A stretch of 40,081 nucleotides of DNA from Phytophthora quininea (lineage: Eukaryota > Oomycota > Peronosporomycetes > Peronosporales > Peronosporaceae), in NCBI GenBank assembly GCA_011947345.1, contig JAAVTG010000213.1, forward strand, positions 1-40,081. Direction: 5' to 3'. This document shows, one piece after another, positions 11,618 through 22,715 of the stretch. The number at the start of each line of letters is the position of its first letter. The stretch's first letter is position 1. The position numbers and the translations under genes were made by a program. The notes under the pieces are model-generated. The model was not told the DNA's origin, ran no database searches, and saw only the letters and a program-made list of their open reading frames with translations.

Positions 11618-11881
11618 TCACCGCGTTTGAAAGGAAGTGACTATGGATACACTTGGTAGACTCCGTCTCCTTCTCCTGTTGGGCTTTCTTGGTCTACCGG
11701 TGGACGGCAACGCAATGCTAGCGGGCTGCTTGCTTAGACCTTTGACAAGCTCTTGGTGTTCGACGGATATTTTAGTCTCCAACATATCTCCAAGATACAA
11801 ACTCAACTGCCGGCTCGCATAGAAAAACCCTGCCAAGACTTGCAGTTCACGTCGGGTGAGCCCTATCCCATTGAAGAACAT
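11618..11881 (-). CDS. Possible small basic protein, divergent with the lipase
   Basis: An 87-residue reading frame starts at an ATG that shares the palindromic CATG with the lipase start (minus start 11881, plus start 11880). The first half looks protein-like (RRELQVLAGFFYASRQLSLY, then GDMLETKISVEHQELVKGL), an amphipathic helical pattern. The second half is Arg-rich (GRPRKPNRRRRRS). I do not recognise a family. It lies between the lipase start and the 5' end of the CRN remnant, so it could instead be lipase 5' UTR read on the other strand, or a detached exon. Two overlapping starts on opposite strands would be unusual, which lowers confidence. Confidence 0.25.
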   Translation of the reverse strand: MFFNGIGLTRRELQVLAGFFYASRQLSLYLGDMLETKISVEHQELVKGLSKQPASIALPSTGRPRKPNRRRRRSLPSVSIVTSFQTR

Positions 11882-12858
11882 GCTGCGGCTGCTGGGGTTG
11901 CTGCTGCACTGCTTGCTGCTGCATCCGCTGGCGGCCTCCAGCGTCTGGGAGCCCACCTTCCCCGCGGAGCAGCTCTCGCCGCCTCCAGCTCCTACCCCAA
12001 AGAATAGCTCCAAGTACAACGAGAGCACGGCACTGTACCTGGCACACGTCACATCCGTCTCATACTGCCAGGAGCAGCACATTCTCCACTGGAACTGCCA
12101 GCCCTGCGCTCTCGTGCCGAAGCTCCAGGACGTCCAAGTGGTGGAAGACACCAAGGACAACTTCCAGGGCCTGGTGGGCTACTCCCAACTCTATGACGCA
12201 GTGGTCATCGCCTTCCGAGGTAGTATGGACGTCACCAACTGGCTGGACAACCTCACCTTCCTCAAGAGAAGAGCCTACACCCAGTTCCCTGGTGTCTTGG
12301 TGCACCAAGGATTCTACTGGGCCTACCGCTCGGTCGCGCCGCAAGTTCTCACAATTTTGCAGAAATTGCGAGGGCAATATCCCCTCGCCAAGTTGCTGGT
12401 AACGGGCCACTCCTTGGGAGGAGCTGTAGCCGCGATCTGCGCCTTTGAACTTGAATACATAGAGAAGCTCCCAGTCGAGGCGCTGTACACGTTTGGGAAG
12501 CCACGTGTGGGGAATACCATCTTCAGTGAAAGGCTCCGCAATGCCAGTATGGAAGTGTATCGGCTGACGCACTTTCAAGACGCAGTGCCACATCTCCCGC
12601 CTACGTGGACGGGGTTCGAGCACACGACCGAGGAGGTTTGGATACCGGAGGCTTCGTTGGAGTATAAGGAAAGGTGGAGCTAATTGCTTTGTGCTTTTGT
12701 AGATATTTTACGATGAGTTCTCGGCAAGTTATCGCAATTGCAGCCAGACAGACGGCGAGGACCCGACGTGTTCCAATACTTGCTCGCCGTTCAGCTGTAC
12801 CAGCATTGTCGACCATCTCACGTACTTGAATATCACGATGAGCCACCTCATCTGCTAA
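11880..12858 (+). CDS. Secreted class 3 (alpha/beta hydrolase) lipase
   Basis: Two exons, 11880-12635 and 12703-12858, joined in phase 0 across a 67-bp intron; about 303 residues. The ATG at 11880 begins MLRLLGLLLHCLLLHPLAAS, a clear signal peptide, followed by a Pro-rich spacer and possible N-glycosylation sites. The catalytic core shows VIAFRGSMDVTNWLDNL, the nucleophile elbow GHSLGG (Ser of the triad), GKPRVGN, an Asp candidate in HFQDAVPHLPP and a His candidate in VDHLTYLNI near the C-terminus. The His lies in the second exon, so the intron is needed for a complete triad; reading through gives a stop at 12681-12683 and loses it. Cysteines in the last exon probably form disulfides. Family members hydrolyse triacylglycerols or related esters; in a pathogen it may act outside the cell, which is inferred. 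Confidence 0.85.
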
Positions 12859-13232
12859 CGCCCAATTTTGTTTTCAACAACCAAAGCTGCCTGTGGTTTT
12901 ACGACTTCTGTATAACAGGATTTACTGGTGTCTTAACAAGACAAGAAGAAGATTCTGGGTCGTGCGGTTCGTTTAACTTGTTTGCTCAATGAGAACTGTA
13001 CGTCACTGTGATTTCGTGTTGTATTTTGCGAAGGCTATTAGTGACAGAGGATCAATATCGCGAGACTGTGATCGGCTTCTATTTCGATACACTCTCGCAT
13101 GCGTTGTCATGTTCAAGTTTGCTGGTTGCTGCGCCTATTTTGATCCTGTGGTGAACACTGCAAGTTAATCCACGACCTCATCCTCCGAAAGACGAGCACT
13201 GCTCATCTTACTGCCTCTGCTCCAGGTTGTCC
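12859..13232. other. Intergenic region between lipase and phosphatase genes
   Basis: This stretch holds the lipase 3' flank and the presumed promoter of the phosphatase. It is AT-richer than its neighbours and I see no convincing exon, RNA gene or repeat. A CTCCAG at 13220-13225 just before the phosphatase start could be a splice acceptor for a 5' UTR intron, but this cannot be settled from the sequence. Confidence 0.5.
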
Positions 13233-15074
13233 ATGACGTCGATGCGCAAGTCGCTCGGTCTTCGTCTGCAAACCTCGATCGTACAAGACAATATTCCAGT
13301 GGAGATCGCCGAGGGATTGTTTGTGGGTTCCATCCACACTGCTTTCAATGTCGAAGAGCTCAAGGCCAACAAGATCACACACGTGCTCAACCTCGCCGGC
13401 AGTTACGCCACATTTCCTGAGGACTTCACGTATCTCAGCCTAAACATTCGTGACAAGGAGTACGCGAGTTTGCTGAGCTGTCTGCCCATTGCCGCGGTTT
13501 TCATCGACTCTGGTCTCAGACACGGAAAAGTACTTGTTCATTGCGCTGGGGTCGGTCAAGATCGCCTGCGGTCATCATGGCTTTCTTGATGATGAAGCAG
13601 CAAGCCTCTTATTTGGCGATCTCCACTCACGTGAAAATTTTACGGCCAGTTGTGAGTTTGAACGCTGGATTTGACGCCCAACTCAAGTGTCTTGAGAGGG
13701 CAAACGGAGACGTATTTATTGCAAACCAGTATCTGCTCAAGGAACGATTGGCACGTCTAGCTCGACAGTACCAGGACGGTGAGCTTACCTGTGAAATGGC
13801 CAAAACGTGCCGACAATTTCAAAAGCAAGCCAGTCAATCGTCACCTCCACCTCTTTTCAAGAAACAGTCTTCAATTGAAATGGTCGCAGCGGGGTGCGAT
13901 GATCGCGGCATGGTTGGGGAGTGGTGCCGTGTGGTTTTACCTGTCAATACCCACTCAAATTCGGATTGCAGGGACAGCTACTGCCTCGTCATTTATTCCA
14001 GCGCTACGCTCTATGGGAACGATGTTTGGGTGTCAGAGCTGCGGTGAAAGTCTTTTCTGTGCTGGTGCAATTGTTCACCAGCACGAGACGGATAAAGGTG
14101 ATAGCGTGAGGTTTCTGGATGTGTTACGTGGACGAGTTTGTAGCTCACAGGCTGATGTGGTCACAACTGCCAAGGAGGGCCCCACTAAAAAGCCTTTGCT
14201 TGCAAAGTTGCGACTGCGGCCCCAAAGCCCCGTGGCGGCGAGCGGCAACACGGCCAAAAACGTCTCGGACAACGTACAGAATGGCACCGCACTAGCTAAG
14301 ACACCTCAGATTTTGCAAGCGCCAAGACGTTCCGTTACTGAAGAAATTATTTCCATCTCCACAGTCAAATCCAACGAAGAAGTCACAGCAAAATCGAAGA
14401 GCACAATTGAAGGGATGTGGCGGTCACTTACGTCGTTCAAAACCTCCAAGCGAGCTGCAAGATCGGCGCTTCACGACGTTAAGAGTGGCGAACCGAGTCG
14501 AACAGGTTCATTGCAGCTGCAAAGATCGACCTTCGCGGTTGAATCTAAGTCGTCTTCCGTGGGTCGCACAGCTGAGCACTTGGCTTTCCTAAAGCGCAAC
14601 GTGGCGGAGTGGCGACAGAATATCGAACAGCTGGCAAACATCAACAAGGACCCCTCTGAAGTGAAAACTCACACGGCAATGGTTGACCAAATGACGGCGC
14701 TGCTGAATGAAGACTCGACGGTGGTCGAGTCGATGAACAGTTGCAAGCAATGGCTCGTGGATCCTCAATCGTGGGCGCTGGATCAAGCAATGAAATCCCT
14801 CGAGGGAAACATTTGTTGCCCAAGAGAAGGATGCGAGGCAATTGTTGGCAAATGGCGATGGGAAGGCATGAGGTGCGTGAACACTTTCGAAGAATGCAAC
14901 AGGCCAGATCGGTGCTAACTCTGTTTTTGATGTTGCAATAGTTCTGTCTGTGGTGGAAATTTGGCGCCCGCATTCGTCATCAATAAGGACGCTGTTTGCG
15001 TCCTCGGAAACATGACGTCCCAATCAACAGAGCTGATGGCTACTGCAAGCAGCGAGATTCCTCCACAAGAGTAG
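13233..15074 (+). CDS. YVH1/DUSP12-type dual-specificity phosphatase with C-terminal zinc-binding domain
   Basis: The N-terminal DSP domain runs from IPVEIAEGLFVGSIHTAFN through ITHVLNLAG to the catalytic loop. The loop is split between frames at GGGG (13548-13551): VLVHCAG lies upstream and RSRSPAVIMAFLMM downstream, so the HCxxGxSRS signature is present but one base off. A second frame change fits the GGGG at 13891-13894. The C-terminal half has CQSCGESLFCAGAIVHQHE, a long Ser/Lys-rich linker, then CCPREGCEAIVGKWRWEGM joined over intron 14873-14941 to CGGNLAPAFVINK. This matches the two-part zinc domain of YVH1, which in yeast and human works in 60S ribosome maturation by releasing MRT4. 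A hydrophobic stretch (MIAAWLGSGAVWFYLSI) precedes the zinc domain and is not expected in the family. The stop is at 15072-15074. Confidence 0.72.
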
Positions 15075-15155
15075 CAGCTCATGCAGGAAATTACTACCAG
15101 TCAATCTACGCATTGCTGTGGTCGTCAGCCGTGCGAAAACTGCAGCATTTCGCTA

Positions 15156-15690
15156 TCATTCTGGAGAGCACCCACGTTCGTTACAGGAGATAGATCCGCG
15201 CGCGACATAACGTTTGCTTTTGACGGGTGCTGTGGTGGCAACGGGGTGTATGGAACTAACACGCTCTCTTCTTGCAATCCACCGTCCATCAGCCTTCAAC
15301 ACCACCACGAATATGTTTTGGTCAACTGTGTAGCGATAGAAATCCTCCAACTAACGTACTGGTGGTTAGAATGAAACTCGTGTTGCTCGTCCATCTGGTT
15401 CGTTTTCTCACGACGATAATTCGTGGCTGGATCAACTGCCTTGGCCTTCTTTGGGCGGTGCACAGCAAGTTCCTCCTCTCGTAGATTTAGCGACGCGCAT
15501 ACAGAATCTGCTGACGGGACCGACGGCGTTGCTCCTTGCTGAAGAATAAAGTTGGGCTTGACGTAATTGCTCTGGTGTCCGAGGAGCAGTAAATCTTACC
15601 TACCACAGTATGCAAATTATGGCGGGAAAACTCACCTTCGAGCGTCTCAGTTTTGCTGCTACATCCAGCTACTCCACAAAACGCCGCCAT
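15156..15690 (-). CDS. Small protein of unknown function
   Basis: The ATG at 15690 opens MAAFCGVAGCSSKTETLEGE. A consensus GTAAGA donor and an AG acceptor define a 65-bp intron (15535-15599), after which the frame runs through a hydrophilic Glu/Lys-rich segment (LREEELAVHRPKKAKAVDP). A further protein-like segment, LEDFYRYTVDQNIFVVVLKA, lies in another frame and would be reached if one base were missing at the AA of 15349-15350. I do not recognise a domain. It is convergent with the phosphatase gene and 45 bp from the coiled-coil gene upstream on the same strand. The frame break weakens the model for the 3' half; the first exon and intron are better supported. Confidence 0.4.
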
Positions 15691-15735
15691 AGTACATCGT
15701 TAGCATCGTAGTTTCATAGCTCACTAGTGCATAGC

Positions 15736-16342
15736 CTATTTAACCTCGGCAGATAATTTGTGCAGTGCTGCCAGGTCGTCGTAGAACTTAGTGGAGCGCG
15801 CACCAAAACCAGGCTCTCGCAGAAGTGACTCAAAGATTGACGGTGCAGCGGTGAACGCAGGAGCATACGACCCTGCTTCTCCGTGCATTGATGAATGTAT
15901 CGAAGTAGCTTCGGGGAGCTGAGACTCCGTCCTGTGGTTGGTACCCCCAGCAAAAGTGTTGGCGTTCGTAGGTAGCACCTCGGGCCATTGCGGTCCAGAA
16001 GCAGGCAGCTGTGGCATGGAGACTGTTCTCTGTGGGGAGACTGGGGGCGGGACTTCTGCAGGTTGCTCTTGACGCTGCGGCTTCCTTGCTGGCGCTGATC
16101 GCTCTTGCTCCTACAGCCACAAAACAGCTAAGAGTTCAATAGTATTTGGTTCGGGGTCTATTGGCTACCATCAGCTCCAGCTCCTGGCGCTGCTCCTGCA
16201 GCTTTTGCTGCTTCTCCTGCTCCTGCTTCAGCTGCTTCTGCTTGACCTGCTCCTGCAGCTGCGCTGCATAGTCCCTCTGCTGGTTCGCTCGTTCTTCGCG
16301 CTCCCACGGGGACGCGCCATTCAGCACATTGCGCCTCGCCAT
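15736..16342 (-). CDS. Gln/Glu-rich coiled-coil protein of unknown function
   Basis: Exons are 16342-16169 and 16110-15736, with a 58-bp GT-AG intron (16111-16168) in phase 0; about 182 residues. The start MARRNVLNGASPWEREERAN leads into a heptad-rich helix with repeated Q-K-Q and E-Q-E-K units (near 16200-16260). After the intron comes a Pro/Gln-rich linker and a short conserved-looking tail (FGARSTKFYDDLAALHKLS). The layout, with S-P-W-E-R before an R-x-Y-A-x-x-L-x-x-Q helix, loosely recalls centrosome or cilium proteins of the CSPP1/CCDC66 kind, which would suit a zoosporic organism, but the resemblance is weak. It is divergent from COG5, with about 100 bp between the ATGs. No frame break is needed. 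Confidence 0.65.
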
Positions 16343-16445
16343 CGGGCGTCGCTTCAAGCAGCAAGTTGAAGTTGACGAGAGTGAATGTATATATGTTTGA
16401 TCATAAAACCCTCTTCCCGTCATCTTTGTATCTGCGTCAGACAAC

Positions 16446-19371
16446 ATGGAGCAGGTCGTCCGCGAGCTGCAGAGCGACGGTAAGGCCGCGTCTCCAAGCC
16501 TCTCTCTGTGCGTTTAGCTAACCTTATCTGCGTTGCAGCTCAACTGGGCGTGTTCCTGAGCCCGGATTGCAACGTCAGTGCCATCGCCAGCGCTGTAGTG
16601 GCTCGAGACTCCGCCTCCAGGGACGTCAGCGGCACTCCGAGACGCCGCGCAGGCTCCTCTGCCAGTCTCACGACCCCCACAGACGACCAGGGCGACGCCA
16701 GCCAATCCGAGCAGTTCGTGGAGCGTCTGGACGCCGCTGTTAGCCGCATCGACCGTGTCATCTCGGAGCACATTGGGGAGCACCACGCCACTTTATTAAG
16801 CCAAGTTGGCTCCGTGGATGAGCTCCAGGGCCATGTCACGTTGGTGCAGAGCTCGGTGGGGCAATTCAAGCAGTCGGTGCACTCGCTGGAGCTGCAGGTG
16901 AAGGAGCAACATGACAATCTGCGAGATACGATTCAACGGTATCGCAACGTGGAGAAGTGCGGGGAGATTGTCCGAAAAGTGCTGCGGTTCCAGCAACTAT
17001 CAGATCGAGTGTTGGGGTCGGCGTTGAATTGTTCAGATACAACCTCTACCTCTGCGACCGCTGAAAATGGCAGTGCACTTGGCGGAGATGCTCGCCAGAG
17101 TGAGATGGCTTCAGTGGCGCTCGCCATCCGAGAGATGGAAGCGCTAGTACAGGACGAAAGCTTTGAGGAGCTAAGCGTGGTGCGTGCAAAACTACCGGCG
17201 ACAAGGAAGTTGAGTGCAAATGTGAAGCGAGAGGTGAGGACGACGTTGCGGGCAGGGATCCAACATCTAAGCCAGGCAGACGTTGGTGACGCACTGCAGA
17301 TTTTGTTTTATCTAGGGGATTTGGCAACTACAGCTCAAGCATCAGTGAACGAAGTGATTCAGGAAGTGGAACGCAAATGTGCTGATGCGATTTTAGAGAG
17401 CAAGCTGACACGCTCTGGTGCTAGCAGCGTTAACGGCGTGGACTCGAGCAATGGGCCAGCCCCACTGGGACTATAGTGCAGAAGGCAGATCTATGGAAGG
17501 CGCTACAGGATGTTTTTGACGTGATTCGCGTCCACGCGCTGCAAGTGTGGAATTTGCAGCGCGTGCTGTTGAAGATGGTAGATCCTGCTTCAGGAAAGAA
17601 ATACCTAGATCTGGTGCTTGAGCCCGATGAGCCGTCGCTTTTCGCCACGTTCTGGGAAGTCACGTGCGCTATCGTGCGGGAACTGTTTGCATCTACTCTC
17701 GGCTACAGCACGGCAGTGAAAACCATGCTCATTGCCGAGTACCCTCGCATGCGTGACCAAGCTACTCGGGTTCTGAACGAGCTGTACGCGGCCACAAACC
17801 AGAACGTTGGAGCAAACTTTTTGGCAGATTCATCTGATACCAGCACTAACGGACACGCGAAACGAGAATTGGTGCCGATCGCAGGTTCTGCGGAGGAGTG
17901 CACTCAGCTTTTGGACTCCATGGCGCCTCTGTACGACGCTTTCATCGACCGTGCTTACAGGCGGATGTCGAATCCGATCCAGCTCATGTTTCCTCAGAGC
18001 TCCAACTTCCATGCGTCACCACCTGGCCGCAGTGATATGCAAACTTTAGCGAGAACAATCTTCTCGGAACTCGAGCAGGCTGGCAAAGACCCTGTAATGC
18101 TGGATGGAACGCTGCAGCAGGTGCGGAAGGCAGTGAATTTGTTCTGCTCGAATGTCAAGAGGATCATGCATCAGGGCAAGGCCGCTGCTGCTACGATGCC
18201 TTCGTTTGGCCGAACTCCCGCGCAAGCTCACAACGTGGGGCTCATGAATGTTCTCAGCATACTGGACGATGCGATCAAAGAAGTCGGTGACCGCGTAGAG
18301 GCTACTGCGGCTACTAACAGCGCAACTCAACCTGGAACCTCAGCTCCCGTGCTAGCTTCGACCAGCCAGATCTCCACTGGAGTGATTATTCCTAAAGAAG
18401 CGAAGGCGCTTCGCTCCAAGAACTTGATCCCATGCCGTGACATGATTGCCGATCTCGAGTACGCTTTACTGGGCTTCTACCTCCAGGCACTGGCAACGCT
18501 GTTCGAGTGCGTTTTCTCAAAGATGCATGACGAGTCCTTCGGCGACCAGGGAGCACTAGGACGAGTGGCATCGTCAGCTGAACCTCCTCGAAGCACTGGC
18601 AGTTTCCGCTCATCGTCGAATACAGGTGGGTCCAAGTATATGCAAGAGTTTAGCAGCGCTTTTGCTGTCGTTTTGGAGGAGCATTTGCGACGCCTCCCCA
18701 TTGCGCCCTTCGCAACGAAGTGTTTGACGGATTTCGTTGAGCGTCTCATCTCGGTATTCATTCGTCACGCCTCGCTTCTGCGGCCGCTAACGGAGAACGG
18801 GAAGCTTCGTCTAGCAAACGACATGGCACAGCTTGAGCTGCGTCTGGAGAACGTTGTGCCCCTACGGAATATCGGCGCGGCCTACGAGGAATTGCGAGCG
18901 TTCCGGCACATGATTTTCCTCGAGAACAGCGAAATTCTTCGAGACTCCACTATCGATAAAATCCGCCCTAGTAATGTATGGCACCATCTCTCGTCGAGGG
19001 CACCGCCAGAGCTCCAACTGCCGCACCAAATGAGACGCTGGACAGCTGCAAAGTACATTGAATGGCTGGACACTCGACCAGGCAAGGACCAATCGTCGTC
19101 GCCATCGTCCACTCCACCGTTGTCGACCGGGAAACTGTTATCTTCGTCGATGTCGTGGCGAGAGTTGCCGCTCGGGTATCCTTGTTTAAAAGATACGCGG
19201 TTGGCACTACAAGCGGAAAAGCAGGCGTGGAAGGAAATGACCAAGTGTCTTGACGCGTACTCTCAACGTGTAGCAGCGGCCGCTAACGCTGAATTGAGCC
19301 CCATTTACGATCTGCTGCAGGAGTCGAGTGCCATTTTGCTGGCAGGCTACGAAGTCACTCTTTCACGATAA
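16446..19371 (+). CDS. COG5: Conserved oligomeric Golgi complex subunit 5
   Basis: Exon 1 is 16446-16479 and exon 2 starts at 16539 after a 59-bp intron. The N-terminus reads MEQVVRELQSD then LGVFLSPDCNVSAIASAVV, the F-L-x-P-D/x-F start common to COG5. A helical bundle follows (LDAAVSRIDRVISEHIGEHH, LLSQVGSVDELQGHVTLVQ). The downstream helices (ADLWKALQDVFDVIRVHALQ, DLVLEPDEPSLFATFWEV, LRLANDMAQLELRLENVV) fit the COG5 C-terminal region. COG5 belongs to lobe B of the complex that tethers retrograde vesicles at the Golgi. The two halves are in different frames: the upstream one stops at a TAG (17474-17476), and the downstream one is open across it. A single base missing in the CCCC/GGG context at 17460-17469 would join them. 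About 955 residues in all. Confidence 0.82.
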
Positions 19372-19434
19372 GTTTTGGTCGATAGAGATTACTGGAGGCT
19401 GTGCTTCAGCAGTGAAAATGTGTCGTCATAGAAC

Positions 19435-21626
19435 TCAAAGTCGTTCAAGCGGACGTCCCAGATTCTTGACCATCAGTGTGGTTGTTTGCTTTCCGCCTCC
19501 TTCTAACTTTTTCTTGCCGACAAAGTTTGGCGGCTTCTCCCAGCGAGACTCGCCCGTCCGAACATTGTAGTAGAATGCCCTCTTGGCGACGGGGTCCTCG
19601 AACTGCAAACACTCCGCATCTGTTAGCCCGAGAGATTGAGTAATTCGAAGTGGCAGCCTACCTCTTTCCAGTAGATCCCCTTGTCTTCAACGAGTCTGCA
19701 TTCACGATTTGCTTTGGCAAAGCGGTGCTTCGCGCGACGCTCGTCGAGGGAGTTTTTGATGCGCAACTGAGTTCCTTTACATTGCTTTTGGCGAGTAGAG
19801 CTTGCGCGAAGCGATAACCATAGTCTTTCACAAGTCGTTGTCGGACACGCTCGGATGTATCAACGGAGAAATCTCCTGTCACAATTTCCTCCGTGACCTG
19901 GTGAAATTCTTCTGACAGCTTTTCGTCCGAATGCTCTGGGTGCGAGCAAAGCATAGACACGGATGCAACCGCGTTGTTTGCTGAAATACGCCAAGCGTCT
20001 TCAAAGGTGGCGCACTGGTCGAAGGTGAGCTTGAGCCGACTATCACAGACTTCCTGGAAAGTCATCGAAGATTCTACATCGGACTTGGGGCGTTCACTGC
20101 CACTGGATAAAGACAACAAGTCAGATAAATACACGATCGAAAGCGTTCAGAACTTACGCCGACGGAACAATTTTGCGCGGGGTGCTCCGGCTGCTGTTGA
20201 CGCTATCGAGAAGTGCTGCCGATGAGTTCTTCTCTTCCCAAGTTTTCATGATGGTTGGCTCCACTATGTTTTTATCGTTCTTCTCCTGAAGGTAAACCTG
20301 CGAGGCAGCAATGATGTCGGCGACGGAAAGTAAGAGTTTGTCGGTTTGAATATGCGGTTGAAGCTGACAACGACGTTGGTGCAAACACTGCCATGTCTTC
20401 ATCCCCAAAATTCGAGTCCGAAGCACACGCTGCGTCCAGATACACGGGAAAATAAGGACTGCACACCAGAAGGAGGTATATCGGTAAGTGAGATGGCAAA
20501 CATGAAATCTCATCAGCTTACCTGGAAATAAACGCACCACGTCGAATATCGTCGTCACACTGTGGGCTTTTCTGAAATCTACGCGTCGATCTTTATCATC
20601 TCCAGTGTCGTCGTATAACAACGCCAACAGGGACAGCAAATTGCGCTCGATCGGATCAGGAACGCCGATAAAAACGAGCTGCATCGGTCGATTTGTTGGC
20701 AAAGCGTGAGTTCTTCTGCAGGCATACCATTTTCCGCCGCGCCCTTCTGTTCAGCTTGCTCAATTGTGGATTCGTCCTCATCGCTCTCTTCAACTTTGTT
20801 CTCTACTGGTTGGCATGCTTCCGCCACTGCAATCTGGACAAGCTGTGGTCACAATCATCGTTAGCTACACAAACTTAATGCAACTGGGACCAAATATTTA
20901 CCTCGGGGATCTCCGCTGTGCAAACGGAAAAACAAACAGCCATCAGCTGCAAAATATCCCAACGATTGCGAGCCGACGGTCGGTGAGTCGCTGGCTCTGC
21001 GTTTGGCAACAAGAAGGTGGTGACTGGGGCTGCTCGGAGATTGCAGTAGCGTAGCAACTCGGCTCTGGACACTGTCGAGCTCCGCATGTAGTCCACATGT
21101 CGGAAGCACAGAAAGTAAGCTTTTGCTGTGCCAACGTCATCTTTAAAGCTTCACACAGTGCCACCAGGTCTTCGATCTCTGGAACCAACAGGCGATCTCG
21201 GTAGGCGTCATTCTTCACCAATTCCGATGCGGAGAAGGCCACACGCTCGTCCTCGAACTTGGAGCCAATGATGAAGGCGGCAAAGTGATACAAAAGGTTG
21301 CGGCAATCCCGGATCTGCGGACGTTCTTGGAGTGCATCAAGGAACACGATGAGTCTCTGACAACTCGGCGATGTGGTCACGACATGAATGTAGTGAAGTG
21401 AAAGACTGATGCTGCGACGCAGAAGACGGTAAAATGTTTTCAGCAGCCATTTGAGGTGTGTCAGCAGCAGGAGGAGCACCGGAGTTATGTATGCAACGGG
21501 CAGTAAACGTAGCAAGATCAAGCGCGCGAGGAGCTTCATGTCCAAAACGAAGCGACGTACCAAACTGACAGTGTCAAGCACCAAAACGGTGCAAACCTTG
21601 AAAGGCTGCAATACAGCCCAGACCAT
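19435..21626 (-). CDS. WW-domain protein with hydrophobic N-terminus, function unknown
   Basis: The first ATG in the long frame is at 21626 (MVWAVLQPFKVCTVLVLDTV). Introns are 20843-20901, 20459-20521, 20103-20157 and 19603-19661, all GT-AG. The first ~100 residues hold hydrophobic and basic stretches (ARLILLRLLPVAYITPVLLL) that may be membrane-associated. A helical middle region follows, then a basic helix and a C-terminal WW domain (GIYWKEFEDPVAKRAFYYNV, then TGESRWEKPPNF). Frame changes fit single missing bases at AAA 21112-21114, TT 20711-20712 and TTT 19776-19778 (plus-strand bases). WW domains bind Pro-rich ligands; the partner is unknown. The Mutator-like element lies 50 bp upstream of the start, between the gene and its former 5' flank. 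A copy of its first codons sits at 36332-36383. Confidence 0.6.
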
Positions 21627-21675
21627 CTGCTTGGACAAGCGCTTGTTGCTTGGCCTGTAAATGAGCAACGTGTTC
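21575..21675. repeat. Outermost 101 bp of the left arm of the large inverted repeat
   Basis: These bases, in reverse complement, match 36283-36383 with one substitution seen (plus-strand 36361 G against A in the left arm's reading). They are split from the rest of the left arm (25973-29410) by the Mutator-like element. The segment covers the start codon and first 17 codons of the WW gene. The boundary is sharp: beyond 21575 the two copies share nothing obvious. Confidence 0.88.
21667..21675. repeat. Left target site duplication of the Mutator-like element
   Basis: The nonamer AACGTGTTC lies directly outside the left terminus. The right flank has AAAGTGTTC (25973-25981), one mismatch away. 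The uninterrupted copy of this locus at 36283-36291 holds a single AACGTGTTC in reverse complement, which proves the duplication. Nine bases is the usual length for Mutator-like elements. Confidence 0.85.
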
Positions 21676-22082
21676 GAGTTTTTCCCAAAACTAGTCCTAA
21701 CCAGCTGTCAAAAATCCGAAACAAGTACTTGACTCAAAACCAGTACCAGTACTACGGGAAAAGCCGATCGCGTATAAAAAGCTAACCAAAACGAGACTAA
21801 GAGTTTACACTCTGTACGCGGGTCAATCGAATTATATATTAGTGGGAGCTTATGGGATGATCATTAGCTCAATCTGAAAAAGGGTCGAGGAGAGGCAGGT
21901 TTCTTCTTGCTTGCGTCGTGCTCTTCAGGTCTCGAGGCGGGGAGAACGCCACGCGGCCAAACTGGTGACCTGCAGCGCACTGAGCTAGCGGTATAGATTA
22001 TACCGGTATAACGATACAACCTTAAATGGAAAACATAAATCCCTAGCTTCGCCAAGAATACAGCTTAAACGCAGTCTTTCCG
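21676..22082. repeat. Left terminal inverted repeat of the MULE
   Basis: About 407 bp matching the reverse complement of 25563-25972 almost throughout, starting GAGTTTTTCCC and ending GCAGTCTTTCCG. Differences are few: a longer T run at the other end and scattered substitutions such as ACTTGACT against ACTAGACT. An internal near-palindrome TATACCGGTATA lies near 22000. Each repeat contains the same short open frame, which I regard as incidental. Confidence 0.92.
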
Positions 22083-22715
22083 ATTGGGTAACTGGTCAGG
22101 CAAATATATATGTTTTTGTGTACTGCCTTCGACTACAAACGCCGTAGCCATGGCGTGTTGATGCGCAACATTGTTCTCTAAGCTAATCCCAAGATCATCC
22201 GCCCCCAGACGCTTCCACGACCATCTTTCGAGTCTATGCTGTATTTGGGACCCATTTCCGAGCACACTTACGATCCTCCTCGTCGTTATCACAATACGAA
22301 CTGCAACGCTGTCTGCAGACCTTTTCACCTGCGACTAGTCTCCGTCGCTTCACATCATCGGCTTTTTACCGACCTCCAAAACGCGTGGTTTCTCAACGAC
22401 TAGGGGCTTCTCACGGCTCCACGTATCCACTCGACGACAACGTATGATTAGGTATTGTAAGTGAATGTACAATCCGCATCTTGAGACGTCCAAAACGCGG
22501 AAACAACTTTCTCCATTAGCCACGGCGTTTGGTGAATCTATGCAGCGGACGAGTCATGTACTGGATCTGCCTAAGTGCCCGCAAAGGCCCGTGTTCTTCT
22601 TCTCCAGAAGGTCGTAGCCCATCTGCATGAGACTCAAATCGATTCCGAAGACGGTTTGAGCGAGTTCCACACCACAAGGCCCACGAAGTCGACAGTGGTA
22701 TGACGGACAACCGAT

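Noticed and set aside
11856..11879. Upstream GTG start for the lipase
   Set aside because: The ATG at 11880 gives a clean signal peptide; the 8 extra residues would precede it and non-ATG starts are not needed.
12636..12683. Lipase ending at the TAA of 12681-12683 without splicing
   Set aside because: This loses the conserved C-terminal His and Cys region. The GT-AG intron 12636-12702 restores a normal class 3 lipase end.
21627..21668. TTG at 21668 as the start of the WW gene
   Set aside because: There is no ATG there, and the TTTACAG just upstream of the ATG at 21626 looks like 5' UTR or a splice acceptor. The first ATG is preferred.
21864..22055. Identical 63-residue frames in both MULE terminal repeats (also 25590-25781)
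   Set aside because: They exist only because the repeats are identical; the composition is not protein-like and they lie in termini that normally do not code.
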